Shown piece by piece: positions 16,706 through 24,507 of a stretch of 64,000 bases of DNA (within the stretch, counting starts at the first letter, position 1; the number at the start of each line of letters is the position of its first letter). The DNA is taken from positions 67,614-131,613 of the forward strand of contig JAXMAB010000014.1 in the NCBI GenBank assembly GCA_046350655.1, read 5' to 3'. The stretch is from JAEUHO01 sp046350655. Lineage in GTDB: Bacteria; Planctomycetota; PLA2; JAEUHO01. Under the pieces are notes generated by a model that ran no database searches, had not been told where the DNA came from, and saw nothing but the letters and a program-made list of their open reading frames with translations. Position numbers and translations under genes: made by a program.

Positions 16706-17179
16706 CTACGTCTCTTCGGCGAGCTCCGGGACGTCCGGCACCTCGAACACCTCGCCACCGTCCTCGTCGTCGCGACGGCGGCGCGGACGGTCGTCGGCGC
16801 CCCAGCCGGCGGCGAGGCTGGCCTTGCGGCTCTCCTCCGCCAGGCGCTCACGCTCCTCCGCCCGCTTCTTGATGTGGTCGGCGATGGGCTCTTCGAGCGT
16901 CAGGATCAGCATCCGGACGATCTTGTCGTTGAGCGCGGCGTCGTTGGTCACCTTCGCCGGCACGTCGGACGCGGCCTTGAAGTAGACGAGGTAGTACGTC
17001 GCGCGCTTGTGCCCGCGGATCTCGTAGGCGAGCTTGCGCTCGTCCCACTTCTCCTTCTGGACGATCTCGGCGCCGTACTTGGTGAGGAGCTGGTCGACGA
17101 TACCGGACGTGCCGTCCCAGTCCGCCACCGCAGCGGCGTTGTCGAGCAGGAACATGGCCTCGTACTCGCGGGTCTTCAT
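16706..17179 (-). CDS. rpsF: 30S ribosomal protein bS6
   Basis: A 157-residue bS6: the first strand REYEAMFLLDN, then VDQLLTKYGAEIVQKEKWDERKLAYEIRGHKRATYYLVYF and VRMLILTLEEP. An acidic/basic tail of ~45 residues (RPRRRRDDEDGGEVFEV) follows the fold. First gene of the rpsF-rpsR-rplI cluster. Confidence 0.96.
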   Translation of the reverse strand: MKTREYEAMFLLDNAAAVADWDGTSGIVDQLLTKYGAEIVQKEKWDERKLAYEIRGHKRATYYLVYFKAASDVPAKVTNDAALNDKIVRMLILTLEEPIADHIKKRAEERERLAEESRKASLAAGWGADDRPRRRRDDEDGGEVFEVPDVPELAEET

Positions 17180-17342
17180 GCGTCAGGTCCCCGAGGGGCG
17201 GGGTCTTCTTTGGGTTCCGGGCTGAAAGACGGGACGAAGGGCGGATCGTACCCAACGGGGCGACCGACGCCCTCCTTTGCCGCAGGGCCCAGGACGGCCC
17301 CCGGGGGCGCGTCCGGGGCCACCGCCCCCCGCCCGGGGGGGG

Positions 17343-17966
17343 CTACTCCTTCTTGCGGTTGTGGCGCTCCATGGCCTTGTCGATCCCGGCGACGAGCCAG
17401 GTGACGACCGCGTCGGCGGCCTCCTCGAGCAGGAACGGCAGTTCCTTCCGCTCGACGGCGGCGTACCGCGAGAGGACGAAGTCGGCCGGGTCGCGGCCGT
17501 TCGGCGGCGTCCCGATCCCGACCTTGAGCCGCGGGTACCCGGCCCCCACCGCCCCCTCGATCGACTTCAGGCCGTTGTGGCCCCCGCTGCTGCCGTCGGC
17601 CCGGAACCGCAGCCGCCCGAAGTCCATCATGAAGTCGTCGACGACGACGAGGGCCCCGGCGACCTCCGACTCGAAGACCTTCAGCGCCTTCGCGTACGAC
17701 GGGCCGCACAGGTTCATGTACGTCATCGGCTTCACGAGCCGGACGCGGTCCACCGGCAGGCCCGGCGGGAACGCCGTCGCGACGTGGCCCTGGACGAGCT
17801 TGTTGGGCTCGAACTCGGCCTTCCAGCGCCGGGCGAGGACGTCGAGGACCTCGAACCCGACGTTGTGCCGGGTCCCGACGTACTCGGGGCCCGGGTTGCC
17901 GAGCCCCACGACCACGCAGCGGGCCACGGCGTCGGCACGCCCGCTTCCCGGCGAGGTCGGGGCCAT
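17343..17966 (-). CDS. pth: Peptidyl-tRNA hydrolase
   Basis: A 207-residue Pth; recycles peptidyl-tRNA released from stalled ribosomes. Motifs: VVVGLGNPGPEYVGTRHNVGFEVLD with the catalytic His in RHNVGF, KPMTYMNLCGPS, VVVDDFMMDFGRLR and GSSGGHNGLKSI. The MAPTSPGSGR N terminus is slightly extended, so an internal start is possible. Located between rplY and rpsF, a common neighbourhood. Confidence 0.96.
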   Translation of the reverse strand: MAPTSPGSGRADAVARCVVVGLGNPGPEYVGTRHNVGFEVLDVLARRWKAEFEPNKLVQGHVATAFPPGLPVDRVRLVKPMTYMNLCGPSYAKALKVFESEVAGALVVVDDFMMDFGRLRFRADGSSGGHNGLKSIEGAVGAGYPRLKVGIGTPPNGRDPADFVLSRYAAVERKELPFLLEEAADAVVTWLVAGIDKAMERHNRKKE

Positions 17967-18008
17967 GGGCGTGCGGGCACCTGGCGGCGAAGCGCCCCGC
18001 GGACGGGG

Positions 18009-18716
18009 CTACTTCTTCGCGTCCTTCTTCTCGTCCTTCTTCGCGGGCGCGGCCGCGGCCTTGCCCCCGGCGGCCGCCTCGGCCTCCGCGCCCTCCTCGG
18101 GCTTCTTGCCGCCGATGCGCTCGGGCTCGGCCGGGCCGGCCTCGGCCGTCGTCGGCTCGAGCACCACGACCTTCGGCGTCACGACGTGGCAGACGTGGTC
18201 GTCGGGCTTGTGGTGCAGCACCTTCACGCCCGCGGGCAGCGCCAGGTCCTTCACCATGATCGCGCTGCCGACGACGAGGGCCGTGATGTCCACGACGATC
18301 GCCTTCGGGAGCTTGGCCGGCGTGCAGCGCACCGCGACCTCGGTGAGGACCGCCTCGAACAGGCCGCCCTCGAGCGTGCCCTTCGCGAGGCCCTTGAACT
18401 GCACCTCGACCTCGGCCTCGATCTCGTGGTGCTCGTCGATGCGGACGAGGTCGACGTGCAGCGTCTCGTCCGTGAGCGGGTCGTGGGTGACCTCGCGGAG
18501 GATCGCCTGCTGCTTCAGCGTGCCCAGGGTCAGCTCGACGAGCTTGCTGCCCGAGTGCAGGAAGGACTCGAGCTCCTCGTTGTCGATCGTGAGGTCGGCG
18601 TTCGGCCGGCCCAGGCCGTACAGGACGGCCGGGATCTTGCCCTCGGCGCGCAGCCGGCGGGACGCCGTGGTGCCCTTCGAGTCGCGACGCTGAACCTGAA
18701 GCTGGATGAATTCCAT
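18009..18716 (-). CDS. rplY: 50S ribosomal protein bL25 (general stress protein Ctc type)
   Basis: A 235-residue long-form bL25. The N-terminal 5S-rRNA-binding domain shows SRRLRAEGKIPAVLYG and EVTHDPLTDETLHVDLVRI; the C-terminal TL5 domain shows GGLFEAVLTEVAVRCTPAKLPKAIVVDI and VLHHKPDDHVCHVV. The last ~35 residues are a Lys/Ala/Glu tail. ATG 18716 is preceded by GGAG at an 8-base spacing. The order prs-rplY-pth is a conserved bacterial arrangement. Confidence 0.96.
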   Translation of the reverse strand: MEFIQLQVQRRDSKGTTASRRLRAEGKIPAVLYGLGRPNADLTIDNEELESFLHSGSKLVELTLGTLKQQAILREVTHDPLTDETLHVDLVRIDEHHEIEAEVEVQFKGLAKGTLEGGLFEAVLTEVAVRCTPAKLPKAIVVDITALVVGSAIMVKDLALPAGVKVLHHKPDDHVCHVVTPKVVVLEPTTAEAGPAEPERIGGKKPEEGAEAEAAAGGKAAAAPAKKDEKKDAKK

Positions 18717-18885
18717 GAAAGCGCTCCGGAAGCGGGGGAACGTACCGCTCGAACGGCCCGGCGTCCCGTTTGCGCCGAAGCGATCCCGCGGACGGACGCG
18801 GCGAGAGGCCCCGGAGACGCCGGGATCCCCCCCCGGTGGACGGCCGCGACCCGGCGGGGCGGGAGGCGGTCGGGGGTCCGGGGAC

Positions 18886-18908
18886 GCGAGGCCCGGCGGC
18901 CGCCGGGC
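18886..18908. repeat. Dispersed motif fused to an 18-base palindrome
   Basis: GCGAGGCCCG (18886-18895) overlaps a perfect palindrome GCCCGGCGGCCGCCGGGC (18891-18908), about 50 bases past the prs stop and upstream of rplY. Confidence 0.55.
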
Positions 18909-18955
18909 CCCCCGGGCCGAGGCGCCCGCGGGCCCGGGACCCCGCGTCCCGGGGA

Positions 18956-19918
18956 CTACGACATCCCCTCCTCGCGGCGGGAGAAGAGGGCCGACACCGA
19001 CCGCTCGTGGTGGACGCGGTCGATCGCGTCGGCGAGCAGCGGGCCCACCGACAGGACGTGGAAGAGCCCCTCGACGCCGACGGTGTCCACGGGGATCGTG
19101 TCGGTGAGCACGACCTCCTTGGCGCCGCAGGACTCGAGCTTCTCGCGCGCCTGCCCGCAGAGGACCGCGTGGGTCGCCGCGATGTAGACGTCCTTCGCGC
19201 CGGCCCGGCGGCAGGCCTTCGCGGCCTCGGTGATGGAGCCGCCCGTCGAGATCATGTCGTCGATCAGCAGGATGTTGCGGCCCGCGACGTCGCCGATGAT
19301 CTCGGTGACCTCGGTCTGGTCGGCCTTGATGCGGCGCTTGTTGATGATCGCGAGGTCGCCGCCGAGGCGCTTCGCGTAACCGCGCGCCATCTTGGCCGAG
19401 CCGACGTCGGGCGCCACGACCATGAGGTCGGGGATCTGGAGCTTCTTGAAGTGCTCGGAGATCACCTGCGACGAGTACAGGTGGTCGACCGGGATGTCGA
19501 AGAAGCCCTGGATCTGCGCGGCGTGCAGGTCGATCGTGACGACGCGGTGGACGCCCGCGGTCACGAGGAGGTTGGCGACCAGCTTGGCCGAGATCGGCAC
19601 GCGGCCCTCGTCCTTGCGGTCCTTGCGGGCGTAGCCGAAGTACGGGACGACGGCCGTGATGCGGCCCGCGGAGGCGCGCCGCAGCGCGTCCACGAGCAGC
19701 AGCAGCTCGATCAGGTTGTCGTTGACCGGCGGGCACGTGGACTGCACGACGAAGACGTCGTTGCCGCGCACGTGGTCCTCGACGCGGACGTCGATCTCGC
19801 CGTCGGGGAACTTCTCGACCTTCGCCGGCGTGCGCGGGATGCCGAGGTCGCGGCAGACCGCGTCGGCGAGCTTGGGGTTCGCGTTGCCCGCGACGACCTG
19901 GATGTTCCCGTAGATCAC
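18956..19918 (-). CDS. prs: Ribose-phosphate pyrophosphokinase
   Basis: A 320-residue PRPP synthetase. Motifs: KFPDGEIDVRVEDHVRGNDVFVVQS, YFGYARKDRKDEGRVPISAKL, VVTIDLHAAQIQGFFDIPVDHL, the flexible loop AKMARGYAKRLGGDLAI, and the PRPP-binding loop ILLIDDMISTGGSITEA. GTG 19918 overlaps the glmU stop by four bases (GTGA). Pairing with glmU is conserved in many bacteria. Confidence 0.98.
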   Translation of the reverse strand: MIYGNIQVVAGNANPKLADAVCRDLGIPRTPAKVEKFPDGEIDVRVEDHVRGNDVFVVQSTCPPVNDNLIELLLLVDALRRASAGRITAVVPYFGYARKDRKDEGRVPISAKLVANLLVTAGVHRVVTIDLHAAQIQGFFDIPVDHLYSSQVISEHFKKLQIPDLMVVAPDVGSAKMARGYAKRLGGDLAIINKRRIKADQTEVTEIIGDVAGRNILLIDDMISTGGSITEAAKACRRAGAKDVYIAATHAVLCGQAREKLESCGAKEVVLTDTIPVDTVGVEGLFHVLSVGPLLADAIDRVHHERSVSALFSRREEGMS

Positions 19919-21282
19919 GACGCACGCCCCTTCTTCGCGCCGGCCGCCGGCGCCGACTTCGCCTTCGCGGCGGGCGCCTTCGCCTTGCCGTCGGCCCCGA
20001 GCGGGCGGGCGGGCACGCCGACCACGGTCGAGCCCGCCGGCACGTCGTGCCGCGCGGTCACGACCGCGTTCGCGCCCGTGCGCGCGCCGGCCCCCACCGT
20101 CACCGGCGCCACCAGCACGGTGCCGGAGCCGATGTGGGCGCCCGCGCCGATGCTCGTGCGGTGCTTCTGCTTGCCGTCGTAGTTGGCGGTGATCGTGCCG
20201 CAGCCGATGTTCGCGTCGGCGCCGACGTCGGCGTCGCCGAGGTAGGTCAGGTGCTTCGCCTTCACGCCGGACGCGAGCACCGAGGCCTTCACCTCGACGA
20301 AGTTGCCGACCTGCGCGCCCTTCTCGAGCACGGTGCCCCCGCGCAGGTGCGCGAACGGCCCCACGACGCACTCCGGGCCGATCTTGCAGCCGTGGCCGAT
20401 GTAGGTGAACGGCAGGATGCGCGCGCCCGCGGCGATCTCGACGTCGGGCTCGATGACCGTGCTCTCGGGGTCGGCGACGAGCACGCCGGCGGCGAGGTGG
20501 CGCCCCACGATGCGCCGGCGGAGCGACGTCACCGCGGCCGCGAGGTCCGCGGGGGTGTTCACGCCGAGCAGCGCGGTCCCGTCGGCGGCGCGCTCCGTCT
20601 CGACCTTGCCGCCGGAGGCCGCGAGGTAGCCGATCGCGTCCGTGAGGTACTCCTCGCCGTTCGTGTGGCGGGGCAGGTCCGCGACCGCGCGCCGCAGCGG
20701 CCCCGCGGCGAAGATGCACAGCCCGGTGTTGAACTCGCGCAGCGTGAGGACCTCGGGGCTCGCCTCGCGCGCCTCGACGATGCGCTGCAGGCGGCCCGTG
20801 GCCGGGTCGCGCACGATGCGCCCGAGCCGGCCGGCGTCGGTCGCGACGCCGGTGAGCACGGTGGCGTCCGCGCGGGCCCGGCGGTGCGCGTCGACGAGGC
20901 GGCGGAGGTCGTCCGGCTCGACCTGCGGCACGTCGCCGTACGCGACGATCACGTCGCCGTCGAACCGCGGGATCGCCGCGAGCGCGAGGCGCACGGCGTG
21001 GCCGGTGCCGTGCTGCGGCTCCTGGACCGCGGTCCTCGCCCCGGCCCAGTGCTTGTGGAGCCACGGGACCACGAGCTCGCGCGCGTGCCCGACGACGACG
21101 ACCGTCTCCTTGGGCTCGAGGCACGCGACGGCGCGGCGCACGTGCTCGAGCATCGGCGCGCCGAGGCAGTCGACCAGCACCTTCGGGCCGGCGCCCGGGA
21201 GACGGGTGCCCTTGCCGGCGGCGAGCACGAGCGCGGCCAGAGCGGTGGGAGCGGGGTCGCCGGAGGGGGTGCGCGTCTTCAT
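19915..21282 (-). CDS. glmU: Bifunctional GlcNAc-1-P uridyltransferase / GlcN-1-P acetyltransferase
   Basis: A 455-residue GlmU producing UDP-GlcNAc for peptidoglycan and lipid A. The N-terminal pyrophosphorylase has LAALVLAAGKGTRLPGAGPKVL, QHGTGHAVRLA, YGDVPQV and NGEEYLTDAI. The C-terminal left-handed beta-helix has GPFAHLRGGTVLEKGAQVGNFVEVK, LTYLGDADVGADANIGCGTITANYDG and GSGTVLVAPVTVG. It ends in a Lys/Ala-rich tail (~35 residues). It feeds lpxA/lpxC encoded 10 kb away. Confidence 0.97.
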   Translation of the reverse strand: MKTRTPSGDPAPTALAALVLAAGKGTRLPGAGPKVLVDCLGAPMLEHVRRAVACLEPKETVVVVGHARELVVPWLHKHWAGARTAVQEPQHGTGHAVRLALAAIPRFDGDVIVAYGDVPQVEPDDLRRLVDAHRRARADATVLTGVATDAGRLGRIVRDPATGRLQRIVEAREASPEVLTLREFNTGLCIFAAGPLRRAVADLPRHTNGEEYLTDAIGYLAASGGKVETERAADGTALLGVNTPADLAAAVTSLRRRIVGRHLAAGVLVADPESTVIEPDVEIAAGARILPFTYIGHGCKIGPECVVGPFAHLRGGTVLEKGAQVGNFVEVKASVLASGVKAKHLTYLGDADVGADANIGCGTITANYDGKQKHRTSIGAGAHIGSGTVLVAPVTVGAGARTGANAVVTARHDVPAGSTVVGVPARPLGADGKAKAPAAKAKSAPAAGAKKGRAS

Positions 21283-21366
21283 GCGGGCCGACACGGTACG
21301 CGGTGCCCGCCTCCCTCGCCAACCTCCGAGCGCCACGGCTCCGGGCGGCGCTCGAGGGGACGGACC

Positions 21367-21376
21367 GCGAGGCCCG
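21367..21376 (+). repeat. Dispersed motif, single copy
   Basis: A GGACC-GCGAGGCCCGGCGGCC copy in the 275-base gap (21283-21557) between glmU and the small membrane protein gene; nothing else was recognised in that gap. Confidence 0.55.
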
Positions 21377-21557
21377 GCGGCCGATCGATCCGGGGGGACC
21401 CCCCCGGGATGCGGCCCTGCGGCACGGCCAGGGACCGGGCGACCGGCGCCCGTCGTGACCCGGGGGCCCCCGGCATCCCGGGGGCGCACGGGGCCCACCG
21501 GGGCGGGGCCCGGGTCGCCGGCCGGCGGACGCGCCGCCGCCGCCGGCGACGCGGGGG

Positions 21558-21857
21558 TCAGCTCGGGCCGTACCCGCCGTGGTCGCGGCCGCGGACCGCG
21601 AGGAGGACGAGCGCCAGGCCGGCGAAGACGCCCGGCAGGACGGTCGCCGTGGCCGGGCGGTCGGCGGCGACCTTGCCGTCGGCGGCGACGTCGCCCTTGG
21701 TCTTCGGGGCGCCGAACAGCTTGCCGTACCACTCGTCGCCGAGCTGGTCGTTGCACCACTTCTGGTAGCTGGCGAGGTTCGAGTCGGTCAGGAACAGCGG
21801 CGGCGCGTACAGGGCGAGCGCGAGGCCACCGAGCAGGAACGCGAGCAGTCGGCCCAT
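21558..21857 (-). CDS. Small membrane protein, two predicted TM segments
   Basis: A 99-residue protein with a hydrophobic N-terminal segment (LLAFLLGGLALALYAPPLFL) and a C-terminal one (ATVLPGVFAGLALVLLAV), joined by a polar loop with NLASYQKWCNDQLGDEWYGKLFG. Overlapping frames lack such organisation, which supports it as real. No family recognised. Confidence 0.65.
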   Translation of the reverse strand: MGRLLAFLLGGLALALYAPPLFLTDSNLASYQKWCNDQLGDEWYGKLFGAPKTKGDVAADGKVAADRPATATVLPGVFAGLALVLLAVRGRDHGGYGPS

Positions 21858-21962
21858 GGGTCACCTCCGAGGACCGGCCTAGGCTACCCACACCTCCGGG
21901 AGGAGGGGGCGTCCGGGCGGGAGGGTGGGGCCCACGGGGGGCGCCGGGTACGATCCGGCGAT

Positions 21963-22036
21963 TGCCCGATGGTGTAACGGTAGCACCGGAGACTTTGGAT
22001 CTCTTAGTCGTGGTTCGAATCCACGTCGGGCAGCCA
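21963..22036 (+). tRNA. tRNA-Gln (anticodon TTG)
   Basis: Acceptor arms TGCCCGA/TCGGGCA, a D-arm GTGT..GCAC, an anticodon stem GGAGA/TCTCT around loop CTTTGGA (anticodon TTG, reading CAA/CAG), and a T-arm GTGG-TTCGAAT-CCAC. Discriminator G and an encoded CCA end. It is the only plus-strand gene in a long leftward stretch, so it must have its own promoter; none is obvious. Confidence 0.95.
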
Positions 22037-22125
22037 CGCCGCGCCCGCCGGCCCCACCCGCGGACGCCGACCTGCGGGCGTCCGGCGTCGCGTCACGGGC
22101 CCACGGCGCGCGACCGCCCCCCGCG

Positions 22126-22135
22126 CGGGCCTCGC
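22126..22135 (-). repeat. Dispersed motif, single copy
   Basis: GCGCGGGCCTCGCGTC between the tRNA and the cinA stop codon, 25 bases past the cinA stop. Confidence 0.55.
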
Positions 22136-22160
22136 GTCGCGCCCCCCCTCCGTCGCCCCG

Positions 22161-23396
22161 TCACGTCCGCAGGCGACGCCGCACGAGGTCGAGGGCCACG
22201 ACCGCCGCGCGCCGCTGCACGACCTCGCGCGGCAGCGGGAGGCGGAGCTCGCGCACGTCGGCGTCGGCGTCGTCGCGCGCGGCGACCGCGACGAACACCG
22301 TCCCCTGCGCGACGCCGCGGTCGTCGGGGCCGGGCCCGGCGACGCCCGTCGTCGCGACGGCGAGGTCGGCGTCGCCGCGCGCGCGGGCGCCGAGCGCCAT
22401 CGCGCGGGCCACGGGCGCCGACACCGCGCCGTGGGTCGCGAGCAGCGCCTCCGGGACGCCGAGCTCGCGGGCCTTCCACCGGTCGCTGTAGGTGACCCAG
22501 CCGCCGCGGAAGACGGCGCTCGCGCCGGGGACCTCGCAGAGCATCCGCGCGACGAGGCCGCCGGTCACGGACTCGGCCGTCGTGACGACGAGGCCGCGCG
22601 CGGCGAGCGCGGCCACGACGGCGTGCTCGACGCGCGTCGCCTCGTCGGTCGAGACGACGTGGGCGCCGAGGCGGCGCACGATCTCGGCGACGGCCGCGTC
22701 GGCGCGCGCCGCGGCGTCGTCGCCGCGCGCGAGGAGGCGCACCGCGACCTCGCCGTCGTCGGGGTGCGTCCCGACGACCGGCTCGGGGGCGCGCATGAGG
22801 TCCTCGATCGCGCCGGCGACCTCGCTCTCGGGGGCCCCCGCCGTCCAGACGACGCGCGACGCGACGGCGTCGAGGGTGCCGCGCGCGCGCCAGCGCGGGA
22901 GCACCTCGCGGTCGAACATCGAGCGCATCTCGCGCGGCGGGCCCGGCAGCAGGAACACCGTGCGGCCGCCCGTCGCCGCGACGATCCCCGGCGCGGTGCC
23001 CTGGTCGTTGTCGAGGGGGCGCGCGCCGCGCGGGACGAGGGCCTGCCGCCACTGCATGGCGACGGCGGGCCGGCCGCTGCGCGCGAAGTAGCGCGCGACG
23101 ATCGCGCGCGCGTCGGCGTCGTCCTCGAGCGGGACGTCGAGGACGCGGGCGAGCGCGTCGCGCGAGCGGTCGTCCTCGGTGGGCCCGAGGCCGCCCGTGA
23201 CGACGACGTCGTCGGCCTCGGCGAGCGCGTCGCGCAGCGCGGCGACGAGGTCCGGCAGGTCGTCGCCGACGGTGCGCACCGAGGTGACCTTCGCGCCGGC
23301 CTCCGTCGCGCGGCGGGCGAGCCAGGACGCGTTCGTGTTGACCGTGTGCCCCCGCAGGACCTCGTGGCCGGTCGAGACGAGGGCGACGGTCAGCAC
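22161..23396 (-). CDS. cinA: CinA-family competence/damage-inducible protein (NMN deamidase domain)
   Basis: A 411-residue two-domain CinA. The N-terminal molybdopterin-binding-like domain has VSTGHEVLRGHTVNTNASWLA, VVVTGGLGPTEDD and FLLPGPPREM. The C-terminal domain has TTAESVTGGLVARMLCEVPGAS, GGWVTYSDRWKARELGVP and TTGVAGPGPDDRG, typical of NMN amidohydrolases of pyridine-nucleotide recycling. It starts at GTG 23396, four bases after the tatC stop, so the two are co-transcribed. Confidence 0.95.
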   Translation of the reverse strand: MLTVALVSTGHEVLRGHTVNTNASWLARRATEAGAKVTSVRTVGDDLPDLVAALRDALAEADDVVVTGGLGPTEDDRSRDALARVLDVPLEDDADARAIVARYFARSGRPAVAMQWRQALVPRGARPLDNDQGTAPGIVAATGGRTVFLLPGPPREMRSMFDREVLPRWRARGTLDAVASRVVWTAGAPESEVAGAIEDLMRAPEPVVGTHPDDGEVAVRLLARGDDAAARADAAVAEIVRRLGAHVVSTDEATRVEHAVVAALAARGLVVTTAESVTGGLVARMLCEVPGASAVFRGGWVTYSDRWKARELGVPEALLATHGAVSAPVARAMALGARARGDADLAVATTGVAGPGPDDRGVAQGTVFVAVAARDDADADVRELRLPLPREVVQRRAAVVALDLVRRRLRT

Positions 23397-23400
23397 GGCG

Positions 23401-24369
23401 TCACTTCGGCGCGCCGGGCGCCGGCGGCGCCGGGGCCGGGGCCGGCGGGGCGGGGGCCGGGGCCGCCGTCGGCGTCGCGCCCGAGGGCACGAGGTCGCGC
23501 AGGTCGCGGCGGTAGACGAACAGCGCCACCAGCGCGACGAAGGCGACGAGCAGCGGCCACGCGCGCAGGAGCGTGAAGCGCTCGCGGCGCTCCCCCACGA
23601 AGCGGCCGGCCCACACGCCGAGGAAGTACAGGCCGACCAGCGGGCCGGCCATGATCGTCTGCGAGACGGGCGACGGGTCCGGCGTGAGGACCATGGCGAG
23701 CACGAACGCGGTGAGGACCGCCACGCGCCAGCCCTTGCGGAGCGTCTCGCGCTCGACGATGCCCATCGCCTGCAGGAACACCATGACGATGGGCAGCTGG
23801 TAGGCGATGCCGAGGCCGAACAGCAGCGAGAGCCCGAGCGAGAGGTACTCCCCCACCGCGAAGCTGCTGCCCATGCCGTGGGACTGGCCGAAGCCGATGA
23901 GGAACCGGAGCCCGACCGGCAGCACCACGAGGAACGCCGTGGCGACGCCGGCGCCGAACAGCACGAGCGACGCCGGGAAGAAGACGCGCACGGCCTTCTT
24001 CTCGTGGGCGTAGAGCCCGGCGGCGATGAAGCCCCACATCTGCCAGAGGACGTACGGCGACACGACCACGATCGCGACGATGAACGCGAGCTTGAACGGC
24101 TGGATGAAGCCGTCGAGGGGGGAGAGGCTCGAGAGCTTCCCGTCGGCCCCGGCCGCGGCCATCGCCTCGTTGTAGGGCGCGACCGCCTGGCTCCAGAGCG
24201 CGTCGTTGAAGAAGAACGCCGCGACCGTCGCCACCACCACGGCGAGCACCGACCGGCCGACGCGGCGGCGCAGCTCGTCGAGGTGCTCGCCCAGCGTCAT
24301 CCGCGGCAGCGAGGCCTCCGGGTCGGCGTCCGTCGGCGGCGGGGGCGTCGGCTCGGGCATCGCGTCCAT
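23401..24369 (-). CDS. tatC: Sec-independent protein translocase TatC
   Basis: A 322-residue TatC with six predicted TM helices. The conserved N-terminal signature MTLGEHLDELRRRVGRSVLAV is at about residues 24-44; YVLWQMWGFIAAGLYAHEKK, the periplasmic loops and LTPDPSPVSQ are also family-typical. There is a ~50-residue periplasmic insertion after TM1 (NEAMAAAGADGKLSSL) and a Pro/Ala-rich C-terminal tail. Starts at 24369 or 24360 are both possible. TatA is not in the window. Confidence 0.97.
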   Translation of the reverse strand: MDAMPEPTPPPPTDADPEASLPRMTLGEHLDELRRRVGRSVLAVVVATVAAFFFNDALWSQAVAPYNEAMAAAGADGKLSSLSPLDGFIQPFKLAFIVAIVVVSPYVLWQMWGFIAAGLYAHEKKAVRVFFPASLVLFGAGVATAFLVVLPVGLRFLIGFGQSHGMGSSFAVGEYLSLGLSLLFGLGIAYQLPIVMVFLQAMGIVERETLRKGWRVAVLTAFVLAMVLTPDPSPVSQTIMAGPLVGLYFLGVWAGRFVGERRERFTLLRAWPLLVAFVALVALFVYRRDLRDLVPSGATPTAAPAPAPPAPAPAPPAPGAPK

Positions 24370-24443
24370 TGAACCCCACGGACGGCCGGGCGGCGCGCCG
24401 CGGGCGTCCCGCTCGGACCCGGCGGCGGGGCGCGCCGGGCCGC

Positions 24444-24484
24444 AAAAGCCGCGCGCCCGGCGGTCGGGGACCGCCGGGCGCGCG
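24444..24484 (-). terminator. Intrinsic terminator after the coiled-coil gene
   Basis: A perfect 16-bp stem (24450-24465 with 24469-24484) with loop GGG is followed on the minus strand by GGCTTTTG (TTTT at 24447-24444). It lies 24 bases past the stop of the gene ending at 24508. A textbook Rho-independent terminator. Confidence 0.85.
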
Positions 24485-24507
24485 AGGGACGATCGGGGGA
24501 CCGACGA

